A stretch of 6,694 nt of DNA, from assembly GCA_024404655.1 (NCBI GenBank), contig JAKSPR010000163.1, forward strand, positions 1-6,694, read 5' to 3'. The position numbers and the translations under genes were made by a program. The notes beneath the pieces were generated by a model, which worked only from the letters and a program-made list of their open reading frames with translations, had not been told where the DNA came from and made no database searches. This DNA is from Clostridia bacterium. GTDB taxonomy: Bacteria; Bacillota; Clostridia; Oscillospirales; CAG-272. Below, piece by piece: positions 1-6,677 of the stretch. Numbering within the stretch: position 1 is the first letter of the stretch; the number at the start of each line of letters is the position of its first letter.

Positions 1-39
1 CATGGTACGCCATCCGTTTCCGATAAATCCTATTTTCAC
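1..39 (-). CDS. Gfo/Idh/MocA-like oxidoreductase, N-terminal fragment (cut by window edge)
   Basis: Only the first 13 codons are inside the window. They start at a GTG (39-37) and read M-K-I-G-F-I-G-N-G-W-R-T-M. This is a short beta strand running into a G-x-G-x-x-x Rossmann dinucleotide-binding turn, the typical opening of Gfo/Idh/MocA-family NAD(P)-dependent sugar oxidoreductases. The start lies 4 bp after the stop codon of the DUF4091 gene upstream. An AAGGAG site sits at 57-52 inside the end of that gene, with a rather long 12-nt spacing. Tight spacing on the same strand makes it the third gene of the leftward operon. A role in oxidising or epimerising a sugar released by its neighbours would fit, but so little is visible that the family call rests on the Rossmann start and context alone. 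Another Rossmann enzyme is possible. Confidence 0.6.
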   Translation of the reverse strand, partial: MKIGFIGNGWRTM

Positions 40-43
40 AAAT

Positions 44-1717
44 TTACTTTTCTCCTTCTATCATTTGATGCAGCTCACGGCGGAATGCAAGGATCGAATA
101 ATCCACTTTTGCTGAATAGAATCCGCCGTCGCCGAAGTATTTATGGATCAGTGCAAGACAGGTATCCCGTCCGAGTACCGTTTCCGCATAGCGCAGGACA
201 CGCTCATCACAGAGACCTTCATAAAAGACCTTCTGCCGCATGGAGAGGATCGGCCCCTCCTCACCGGGATAGACACAGTAAGAGGTTCCGGCATTCCCTG
301 CATAGCCGCAGGCGTCGGTCTTCGGGTCAAAGAGGCCGATACTGGGCCGATCGTACCAGAAATTATAGCCCCAGTGCAGAAATCCCTTGATATCCGCCTG
401 ATAGAGCTGATAACCGATGGCACGGTTTCTGGGCGGAGCCGCATAGAGGACGCGGGTGCTGAGCCCCGCTGTGCTCTGACCTCCCGTATAATAGGCCCAG
501 AGGTCATCACAGCCTTTGAATTTATGGACATTCGTTGTCACGGCGACGGGGGTTTTCAGGATTCCCTTTTCATAATAAGCGGGATCGGAGAGGGCGTCGA
601 AGATTCTGACATCCTCGCCCAGAGCATCGCGGACGATCTTCATGGCGGCGGAATAGGCCTCGATCTGGTGCTCTCCCGGCTCATCGGAGATGTGGAAATA
701 AACTGTTTTGGGGTTCTCTTTCAGAAAATCGCCAAGTGCCTCAAAATACTGTCTTAAGAATGAAACATAATCGGGAGATGCGGCGGGGGTATCCCAGCCG
801 AAAATGCGCTTGTTTTGTCCGTTCACCTTTGCATAGACAGCGGGAGCCGCCTCTGCGCCCCACTGGGTAAAGAGATGGGAATGCTCGTAGGCCCGGATGC
901 CGGCGCGCTCTGCAGTCTCCATAAAGCGCTTCATCTGTGAGAAATCGAAACGGTAGGTATCCCCCTGCTTTTCTACACCCACAAGCTGCATCCGACTGCG
1001 GTAATGTCCGATGGGGGTATCGAGGGGCGGGGTGAAAGCCGGGAGCAGGATCATATTCATGCCGTGGTCGGCTGCTGCCTTTGCATAGGCTTCAAAGAGC
1101 TTCCAGAAACGCTCCGAGAACGGTCTGACGCGGTAGGCATCACACAGGCAGTCACAGTGGAACCAGTTGGTATAAAGGAGTTTCTGCTCCGGCATCTCTG
1201 CGGCAGCGATGTGAATGGGAATGTGACATTCCGTGATTTTTTTGTTGTCTGCCACGTTATAAAGGCTGACTATGACTGTATAGTCCCCGGCGGTGAGCAT
1301 GGTTTCCTTTTCGTTTACGGTAAACCAGATCGACTGCCAGGCGGCATCATCGGCAAAAAACTGATGCTGGGTGCCGGTGTAATAATAGTTTGCCCAGCAC
1401 ATGCCGAAGTTTTCTGGCTGCGGCGTGAGATCATAGGGCAGGAGCATATCCGGGAACAGACCGGGGGCGAGCGGTTCGTCACAGAAATTCTTCTTGATAT
1501 GGGTCACGGGGACACAGCCGACGCGATAGCAGCTCACGGGCAGCTCCCCAGAAGTCTTTATATAGAAATTTCCGACTGTTTCATCGGCAGAGCGGTACGC
1601 GATCTGAAAGGAGATCGGCTCATTCCGGAAACCGGAAAAGCTCTCCCGGTATTCATCGGGACAGGACGCCGGGAAAACGCGGTGGAGGGATGACAGAACG
1701 CGGGTTTCAAGCTTCAT
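44..1717 (-). CDS. DUF4091 / GH123-like glycoside hydrolase family protein, cytoplasmic
   Basis: A 557-residue protein with no signal peptide or membrane segment. It has a beta-rich N-terminal part (about 1-175, including the E-P-I-S-F-Q element near residues 33-38) and then a TIM-barrel-type catalytic region (about 180-520). Recognisable blocks are T-N-W-F-H-C-D-C (183-190), L-L-P-A-F-T-P-P-L-D-T (224-234), H-L-F-T-Q-W-G-A (281-288), H-I-S-D-E-P (342-347) and G-F-L-H-W-G-Y-N-F-W (445-454). These match the Firmicutes DUF4091 group related to GH123 (Pfam PF13320). In GH123 enzymes an adjacent Asp-Glu pair serves substrate-assisted hydrolysis of beta-N-acetylgalactosaminides. Asp345-Glu346 are the matching candidates here, so the pocket looks intact, but this subgroup's substrate is not established to my knowledge. 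The ATG is set by AAAGGAG (1733-1727) at 9-nt spacing. It lies 23 bp after the GH16 lipoprotein gene and is probably co-transcribed with it. Confidence 0.92.
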   Translation of the reverse strand: MKLETRVLSSLHRVFPASCPDEYRESFSGFRNEPISFQIAYRSADETVGNFYIKTSGELPVSCYRVGCVPVTHIKKNFCDEPLAPGLFPDMLLPYDLTPQPENFGMCWANYYYTGTQHQFFADDAAWQSIWFTVNEKETMLTAGDYTVIVSLYNVADNKKITECHIPIHIAAAEMPEQKLLYTNWFHCDCLCDAYRVRPFSERFWKLFEAYAKAAADHGMNMILLPAFTPPLDTPIGHYRSRMQLVGVEKQGDTYRFDFSQMKRFMETAERAGIRAYEHSHLFTQWGAEAAPAVYAKVNGQNKRIFGWDTPAASPDYVSFLRQYFEALGDFLKENPKTVYFHISDEPGEHQIEAYSAAMKIVRDALGEDVRIFDALSDPAYYEKGILKTPVAVTTNVHKFKGCDDLWAYYTGGQSTAGLSTRVLYAAPPRNRAIGYQLYQADIKGFLHWGYNFWYDRPSIGLFDPKTDACGYAGNAGTSYCVYPGEEGPILSMRQKVFYEGLCDERVLRYAETVLGRDTCLALIHKYFGDGGFYSAKVDYSILAFRRELHQMIEGEK

Positions 1718-1740
1718 TGATTTCTGCTCCTTTCTTTTGT

Positions 1741-3420
1741 TTACCGGACGCCGTCATAGAAGATCTCGCCCTCACCGGGTTTCTGGTAGAGACGGATCCA
1801 GTCGATATAATAGCTGATGGGGTATTCGGTCTTTGAGGACAACCTGGTCGGCTGCCATTCGGAAGCGTCAGTGAATAAGAAATTATTGAAAATCACGAAC
1901 AGCGGGTCATGAAAGCCTTCCATACCGGGAACGCCGCCGAAATCAACGGACAGGTCATAGGAGAAATAGATCTCCCCGTCCACGGTGAAATACATTTCCT
2001 CAGGTGTCCAGCCGAAGCCATAGAGGTGATATTCCGAATTGAGTTCCTTATGATTTTTGAAGAAATAATTAGTGTTGTATTTATCCGGCAGCTGATCATG
2101 TCCGGTATCATACCATTTGTGAAGCTGGGACGCAAGGCTGTTGCGGGAGCCGAAAACCTCGAAAATGTCGATCTCCGTCATATAGTCAACCGTTCTGTGG
2201 GTATCCTTGGACTGCATCCAGAAGGAGGGCCATGCACCGGGAATATATGGCACGCAGGCGTACATTTCAAGATAGCCGTAGCGGAAGCTCATGGTGCCGT
2301 CTGTGGTGACGGAAGTGTTGGTGGAATACTTCCCCTCTCCCTCCTGCCAGCTGCGGCGGATGCGATCTCCGTCCCTTACCATGACGTTGTGCTCATCGTT
2401 TCCGTTTTCGATATCTCCCTGATTCATTTTGGCGTTCAGCGTCCAGTTTTCGGGGTTCAGGGTATCGCCGTCAAATTCATCGTTCCAGACAAGTTCAAGA
2501 ACCGCGCCGTCTCTGGGTGCGCTGACAGTCATGGGAATATCCGAATCAATATGTCCGTTTATGTTTTCGCCTGCTTTCACAGTCCCGTCCAGAAGCAGTA
2601 AAGCCGCACGGTTCAGGGCGATATTGCATCCGGCGCGGACGGTGATGCCGTTGTCTCCAAACACAATCTCATAGTCCTGCGGGTCCATGGTGCTGTCTCT
2701 TTTGAGGATGATGCCGCTGCCCTCTGCGGTGATTTCCGGTGCAAAGCCGGTATTTACCAAAAGATAGGAGGACAGCATCCGGGCGGCTGAATTCTGGGCC
2801 TCTTCGGTGCAGACGATGGAGAGACCGTCGGGTGCTATGCCGAGAAAGTCGGTCATGGGAAACTCATGGAGGACGCTTATGACCGTTCCGGCGGGAAACT
2901 CCTTGATATCCCGGTCCAGAATGTTGTCGACAAAATAGGTGACAGCCTCGGGCAGTACCGCATCATCGGCTGCCATAATGACGATTTCCGCGTCACAGAA
3001 TGTGATGGAAAAGTCAAGCTGATGATTTTTACGGGCGGAGATCAGCGCCTGATACGCATCCTCGGAAACGGCGCGGTTCGTTCTGCCGACGAGGATCTCC
3101 TTCTCGCCGGAAGGAATCACTTCTCCCTCTTTTTGATTGACCCAGTCGGTTTTCAGATCTTTTGCGTAGTCGTCCATCGCCTCATGGAGAATGCGGATAG
3201 CCGTGACGGTATCGGCACCGCCGAGGTCACTGCGGATAAGACTGTAGCCATCGAGATTTTTCAGGACGCTGCCTGACCGCACTTCAACAGGTGCCGCCGT
3301 TTCGGCAGTCTCCGATACGGGAGCGGATGGAGGGGTTTCTGATTTTTGGGAACAGCTGCCAAGGGTGAGCAAAGCTGCCAGCAGCAAAAGAGCTGCTATT
3401 TTTGTTCTGTTATGCTCCAT
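1741..3420 (-). CDS. Surface lipoprotein with C-terminal GH16 endo-glycanase domain
   Basis: A 559-residue protein. Residues 1-23 form a lipoprotein signal: basic start, hydrophobic core, and lipobox L-G-S-C with Cys23 as the lipidated residue. A linker rich in Ser, Thr, Pro, Glu and Ala follows (about 24-47). Residues 55-300 hold two alpha/beta units (about 60-187 and 199-280) that I cannot assign firmly. The GH16 domain spans about 308-546. It begins W-N-D-E-F-D (312-317), has G-A-W-P-S-F-W (395-401), the catalytic E-I-D-I-F-E (416-421), H-L-Y-G-F-G-W-T (465-472) and closes with Y-I-D-W-I-R-L-Y (538-545). By family rule Glu416 is the nucleophile and Glu421 the acid/base. The E-x-D-x-x-E spacing is the beta-bulge type seen in laminarinases, agarases, carrageenases and endo-beta-galactosidases, not the lichenase type, so an endo-acting beta-glucanase or beta-galactanase is likely. 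It probably acts outside the cell, tethered to the membrane. The start is set by AAAGGAG (3433-3427), 6 nt from the ATG. It is the first gene of the leftward operon. Confidence 0.93.
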   Translation of the reverse strand: MEHNRTKIAALLLLAALLTLGSCSQKSETPPSAPVSETAETAAPVEVRSGSVLKNLDGYSLIRSDLGGADTVTAIRILHEAMDDYAKDLKTDWVNQKEGEVIPSGEKEILVGRTNRAVSEDAYQALISARKNHQLDFSITFCDAEIVIMAADDAVLPEAVTYFVDNILDRDIKEFPAGTVISVLHEFPMTDFLGIAPDGLSIVCTEEAQNSAARMLSSYLLVNTGFAPEITAEGSGIILKRDSTMDPQDYEIVFGDNGITVRAGCNIALNRAALLLLDGTVKAGENINGHIDSDIPMTVSAPRDGAVLELVWNDEFDGDTLNPENWTLNAKMNQGDIENGNDEHNVMVRDGDRIRRSWQEGEGKYSTNTSVTTDGTMSFRYGYLEMYACVPYIPGAWPSFWMQSKDTHRTVDYMTEIDIFEVFGSRNSLASQLHKWYDTGHDQLPDKYNTNYFFKNHKELNSEYHLYGFGWTPEEMYFTVDGEIYFSYDLSVDFGGVPGMEGFHDPLFVIFNNFLFTDASEWQPTRLSSKTEYPISYYIDWIRLYQKPGEGEIFYDGVR

Positions 3421-3459
3421 GATGATCTCCTTTATCGCAATCGGGTATTCTTTGGCAAC

Positions 3460-3488
3460 ATTATATCATACCGTATTTTCAAAAGCAA
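3460..3488 (-). promoter_or_regulatory. Leftward sigma-A promoter for the GH16 / DUF4091 operon
   Basis: On the minus strand the -35 element TTGCTT (3488-3483) is followed by a 17-bp spacer and a perfect -10 TATAAT (3465-3460). TG at 3468-3467 gives an extended -10 (TGnTATAAT). Transcription would begin near 3453, leaving a leader of about 33 nt before the ATG at 3420. Seen directly in the sequence; activity is inferred. Confidence 0.8.
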
Positions 3489-3501
3489 GGATTCTTCTGA
3501 T

Positions 3502-3534
3502 TTTTTGCGTGATCATGACCGTGTTTTTCGTGAT
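3502..3534. repeat. Direct repeat pair between the divergent promoters (candidate operator)
   Basis: TTTTTGCGTGAT (3502-3513) and TTTTTCGTGAT (3524-3534) are near-identical direct repeats. The shared CGTGAT cores are exactly 21 bp apart, about two helical turns. They lie between the leftward -35 (3483-3488) and the rightward -35 (3549-3554). Direct half-sites at about 21 bp are the geometry used by AraC/XylS-type activators, so a shared operator is plausible. The repeat is short and no regulator gene is in the window, so chance is not excluded. Confidence 0.35.
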
Positions 3535-3548
3535 ACACTCTGTTTCTC

Positions 3549-3577
3549 TTGACAAATCCGTCAGATTCTTCTATAAT
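3549..3577 (+). promoter_or_regulatory. Rightward consensus sigma-A promoter for the transglutaminase-like / DUF4091 operon
   Basis: A perfect -35 TTGACA (3549-3554), a 17-bp spacer and a perfect -10 TATAAT (3572-3577). Transcription would begin near 3584, giving a leader of about 28 nt before the ATG at 3612. A short inverted repeat TGAC-6-GTCA (3550-3563) overlaps the -35 and the spacer. An exact consensus promoter is intrinsically strong, so any control is probably by repression. That last point is inference. Confidence 0.85.
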
Positions 3578-3596
3578 TAAAACAAAGTAAAGTCAG

Positions 3597-3602
3597 AAAG
3601 GA
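3597..3602 (+). promoter_or_regulatory. Ribosome binding site that decides the start of the transglutaminase-like gene
   Basis: AAAGGA is followed by three in-frame ATGs at 3603, 3606 and 3612. Spacings are 0, 3 and 9 nt, so only the ATG at 3612 has a normal distance. That start gives a protein of 462 residues rather than 465. Confidence 0.75.
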
Positions 3603-3611
3603 ATGATGATT

Positions 3612-5000
3612 ATGACCGATCATCCGTTTTATGAATATGAGGACCTTCCCTATCTGGCCATTGAGCTGCCGGAGGACGTAAAGGCCTACAAATACCAGGG
3701 GGATTTTACCGGCGAGATGAGATGCATTGAAAAGCTTCTCAAAAATCCGATGCTTTCCCCATCCATGGTGCGCCGCCTGCGGGTGGAATACGCCATTGCC
3801 GATGTCATGGGGCATGACTACTCCATGACGTGGGATGTGCTCCTTGAACACCTGAAAAAATCCTATCCGGGACTGGAATCCTCCGCGCTGGATGCGATTA
3901 TGGCAACAGGGCATGCGGACTACATTCTCCGGGGCGGTGTTCCCTATTTTCAGGACGACGCCTGCGCCAACATCTTAAACGAATGCGGTGATACGCTGCG
4001 GGCGCTGACGGAACCCGGATTTGTTCCCGCACCACACATCAATGAGACACGCCGTGCCATGATCGCGGAAATGAAAGAAAAAGGGGTTCTTTCCCGTCGG
4101 TTCCGCATCAAAGCATGGATCCGGCCGGATGAAAAACAGTTTGCCCACCGTGCGGGAGATACGATCCGGGTTCATCTGCCGATTCCCGCAGAATGTGAGA
4201 CCCAGTCCGATATCCGCATTCTCGCCACCTCCCATCCGGCGGTCATTTCTGACGGAGACCAGAGAACGGCTTATATTGAAACATCATACAAACCCGGGGA
4301 TACCTACTGGGTTGAGTTCTCATACGTCAATACCGCAAAATACCATACACCGGATCCCGTAATCGCGGCAGAGACGGAGCAGCCGAAGTTTTATCTTGAC
4401 GAAGAATATCCGCATATCCGTTTCACGCCCTATATGCGGGCACTGGCAAAGGAAATTGCGGGAGATGAGACCAATCCTCTGCTGCTGGCACACCGGGTCT
4501 ATGACTATATTACCAGTCAGATCAGGTATTCCTACATGCGCTCCTATTTTGCGCTGGAAAACATTCCCGAATTTGCGGTAAGAGAAGGACGCGGTGACTG
4601 CGGCGTACAGGCGCTGGTCTTTATCACCATCTGCCGGATTCTCGGTATTCCCGCAAGATGGCAGTCGGGACACGGCATTTACGGAAACTATGTAGGCAGC
4701 CACGACTGGGCGCAGTTCTATATTGCTCCCTACGGGTGGCTTTACGCCGATCCCTCCTACGGCGGTTCGGCCTACTGCGGTGGAGATGACATTGTCCGGA
4801 ATCATTATTTCGGCAATCTGGACCCCAACCGGCATGTGACCTGCAATGAATTCCAAAAGCAGTTTATCCCCGCCAAGCGTTTTCCCCGGATGGATCCCTA
4901 CGACAATCAGAACGGAGAAATCGAATTTGAGGATTTCGGTCTCACGGGTTCCGAGATCGAATGCGGACATGAACTTTTAGAAAACGAAGCACTGAACTGA
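3612..5000 (+). CDS. Transglutaminase-like superfamily protein, cytoplasmic, intact catalytic triad
   Basis: A 462-residue protein counted from the ATG at 3612, chosen because AAAGGA lies 9 nt upstream; the ATG at 3603 would add three residues. There is no signal peptide or membrane segment, so it should be cytoplasmic. Residues 1-160 look mainly helical and match nothing I recognise. About 162-240 is beta-rich, like the N-terminal sandwich of bacterial transglutaminase-like proteins. About 285-390 is the transglutaminase core (PF01841 type), with Cys330 in G-R-G-D-C-G-V-Q-A, His364 in S-H-D-W-A and Asp380 in Y-A-D-P-S-Y-G-G. The triad is complete, so the protein is likely active as a cysteine amidase, peptidase or transferase. 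This fold includes protein crosslinkers, proteases and peptide:N-glycanases, and sequence alone does not choose among them. It is first in the rightward operon; the next gene starts 21 bp after its stop. The context suggests a role on a carbohydrate-linked amide or peptide bond, which is inference. Confidence 0.9.
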   Translation: MTDHPFYEYEDLPYLAIELPEDVKAYKYQGDFTGEMRCIEKLLKNPMLSPSMVRRLRVEYAIADVMGHDYSMTWDVLLEHLKKSYPGLESSALDAIMATGHADYILRGGVPYFQDDACANILNECGDTLRALTEPGFVPAPHINETRRAMIAEMKEKGVLSRRFRIKAWIRPDEKQFAHRAGDTIRVHLPIPAECETQSDIRILATSHPAVISDGDQRTAYIETSYKPGDTYWVEFSYVNTAKYHTPDPVIAAETEQPKFYLDEEYPHIRFTPYMRALAKEIAGDETNPLLLAHRVYDYITSQIRYSYMRSYFALENIPEFAVREGRGDCGVQALVFITICRILGIPARWQSGHGIYGNYVGSHDWAQFYIAPYGWLYADPSYGGSAYCGGDDIVRNHYFGNLDPNRHVTCNEFQKQFIPAKRFPRMDPYDNQNGEIEFEDFGLTGSEIECGHELLENEALN

Positions 5001-5021
5001 AAAGAAAGGATATAACAAACC

Positions 5022-6677
5022 ATGATTCAACGGATTCTTGCGGTCATCGCAGACGATGACCTTCACACTGACCCCGCTGACTATGAGAAAGCACTGGCTG
5101 AGGCCGAAAAATGCGCCCTCATGAAATCCTGCAAAACCACATTCCGACGGGATGTCGCCCTTGTCAAAGCGGATATTTTTACAAAGGATACCTCTGTCAC
5201 CGCACTTTCTGCAGCGGTTTCGGACTGGAAGACAGAAAACGGGGATGTCATTCCCGCCGCATCCTCCGATATCCGTTTTGTGACCCCGACCCTTGCCCAT
5301 GATATTGACCGTCTGATTCCCGACTGTATTGATGCTCACGGTCCGATTTCCATGGACAAAAACTCCGTTAAGACCCTGTTTGTCCGCACGGAAATCCCGG
5401 CAGACTGCAAAGCGGGTATTTATCGCGCCATTCTGACAATCACGGCAGACGGCGAAGAACATGTCCTCGAACTGGAAACCGAGGTTCTTCCCTATACGCT
5501 GCCTGCTGTCCATGAGAGAGGCTATCAGCTGGAGCTCTGGATGTATCCTTTCAGCGCAGAGCGGTACTATTCCGGGGTAAAGACCGAAGATTATTTCGGG
5601 GATGCCCCCCTCTCCCTGCCGAAGATTCATCTGACCGGAAAGGCCGATGATGCGCTCCGTTCCCAGCTGCGTTTGTATGCGGGAGCAGGCGGCAAAGCCA
5701 TCACGACCACCTGTGTGGAGGACCCGTGGAATACCCAGACCCACGACCCCTATCCGTCCATGATCAAATGGCACTGGCACGGCGGTGCGGATTTCACCTT
5801 TGATTATACGGACTATGATCACTGGATCAGACTGAATATGGAATGTGGTGTGGATGGGCAGATCAAGACCTTCTCCATTGCCTGCTGGGGCAACCGGGTG
5901 ACCTATCTTGACGATGAGGGCAATGCGCATACCGAAACGCTCACACCCGGCAGCGAACGCTGGTGCGAGGTATGGCGGGCATTCCTTGAAGACTATATGC
6001 GCCACACTACCGAAATGGGCTGGTTTGACAAGACCTATATGTCCATGGACGAGCGGGAGCCGGAGGACATTCTTGCACTGCTTGACCTCAACGATTCCGT
6101 AAAGAATGCAGACGGACGTTCCTTCAAAACATCCCTTGCGGTCTATCGTTTTGATGCGGAATTCCTCTTTGACCGCATCGACGATCTCTCCCTTGCCATT
6201 TATATGGATGCAGCAAAAGTCACCGCGCTTGCAGAAAAGCGCCGTACAGAGGGAAAACTGACGACCCTTTATACCTGTGGTCCCTCTCACAGTGCACTGG
6301 CAAATCAGCCCTACGAAAGCGAATACTCCCAGTTGTTCTGCGCTATGCGTCATACGGACGGATTTTTGCGCTGGGCGCTTGATTCCTTCAATGCGGACCC
6401 GATCGCGTCCTCCGCACACAGACTGTTTGCGGCAGGCGACCTTTATATGATCTATCCCGATCATCTGGGATGCGGACAGGAAGCACATTCCTCCCACCGC
6501 TTTGAAAAGATCGCCGCAGGCATCCGGGATGCGGAAAAGATCCGGACGCTCATGGCGGAAAAGCCGGAATATGCCGATGAGCTCCGTGCTCTGCTGGACT
6601 CCCTTGGGCAGAGTGAGGACATGAAAGCAGAGGTTCACCGCGTCATGGACGGTGTTTATGAAATCGCAAGACGCTGA
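5022..6677 (+). CDS. DUF4091 / GH123-like glycoside hydrolase, second divergent family member, cytoplasmic
   Basis: A 551-residue protein with no signal peptide. Residues 1-160 form a beta-sandwich-like region; V-K-T-L-F-V-R-T-E-I-P (116-126) and A-G-I-Y-R-A (131-136) resemble the GH123 N-terminal domain. About 165-510 is the GH123/DUF4091 catalytic barrel: Q-L-E-L-W-M-Y-P (169-176), F-D-Y-T-D-Y-D (260-266), the stretch through A-C-W-G-N (287-291), E-M-G-W-F-D-K-T (331-338), M-S-M-D-E-R (340-345), G-F-L-R-W-A-L-D-S-F (447-456) and a C-terminal helical part. Asp343-Glu344 match the GH123 catalytic pair. This gene is closer to classical GH123 beta-N-acetylgalactosaminidase layout than the leftward paralogue, and the two share only scattered motifs, so it is not a recent duplicate. 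The exact sugar is unproven. The start is set by AAAGGA (5005-5010) with an 11-nt spacing, a little long. It is co-oriented with the transglutaminase-like gene 21 bp upstream. Confidence 0.9.
   Translation: MIQRILAVIADDDLHTDPADYEKALAEAEKCALMKSCKTTFRRDVALVKADIFTKDTSVTALSAAVSDWKTENGDVIPAASSDIRFVTPTLAHDIDRLIPDCIDAHGPISMDKNSVKTLFVRTEIPADCKAGIYRAILTITADGEEHVLELETEVLPYTLPAVHERGYQLELWMYPFSAERYYSGVKTEDYFGDAPLSLPKIHLTGKADDALRSQLRLYAGAGGKAITTTCVEDPWNTQTHDPYPSMIKWHWHGGADFTFDYTDYDHWIRLNMECGVDGQIKTFSIACWGNRVTYLDDEGNAHTETLTPGSERWCEVWRAFLEDYMRHTTEMGWFDKTYMSMDEREPEDILALLDLNDSVKNADGRSFKTSLAVYRFDAEFLFDRIDDLSLAIYMDAAKVTALAEKRRTEGKLTTLYTCGPSHSALANQPYESEYSQLFCAMRHTDGFLRWALDSFNADPIASSAHRLFAAGDLYMIYPDHLGCGQEAHSSHRFEKIAAGIRDAEKIRTLMAEKPEYADELRALLDSLGQSEDMKAEVHRVMDGVYEIARR

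Noticed and set aside
1004..1693. Open frame of 229 codons on the plus strand opposite the leftward DUF4091 gene
   Set aside because: It is also in register with the real gene and reflects the same codon avoidance. No domain or motif is visible, and the minus-strand gene is strongly supported.
3603..3611. Upstream ATG starts at 3603 and 3606 for the transglutaminase-like gene
   Set aside because: They lie 0 and 3 nt from the AAAGGA site, too close for normal initiation; the ATG at 3612 has a 9-nt spacing.
4320..4970. Open frame of 216 codons on the minus strand opposite the transglutaminase-like gene
   Set aside because: In-register shadow of the real gene, covering exactly the conserved catalytic core on the other strand.
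5001..5021. A separate promoter or terminator between the two rightward genes
   Set aside because: The 21-bp gap holds only a ribosome binding site; there is no hairpin, T-run or promoter pair, so co-transcription is the simpler reading.
4977..6638. A 553-codon open frame on the minus strand covering nearly all of the rightward DUF4091/GH123-like gene
   Set aside because: Its codons are in register with the plus-strand gene, so it stays open simply because that gene has no TTA, CTA or TCA codon over this stretch. Its translation is rich in Cys, Gly, Ile and Arg with no recognisable domain, and the plus-strand protein has clear family motifs and its own ribosome binding site.
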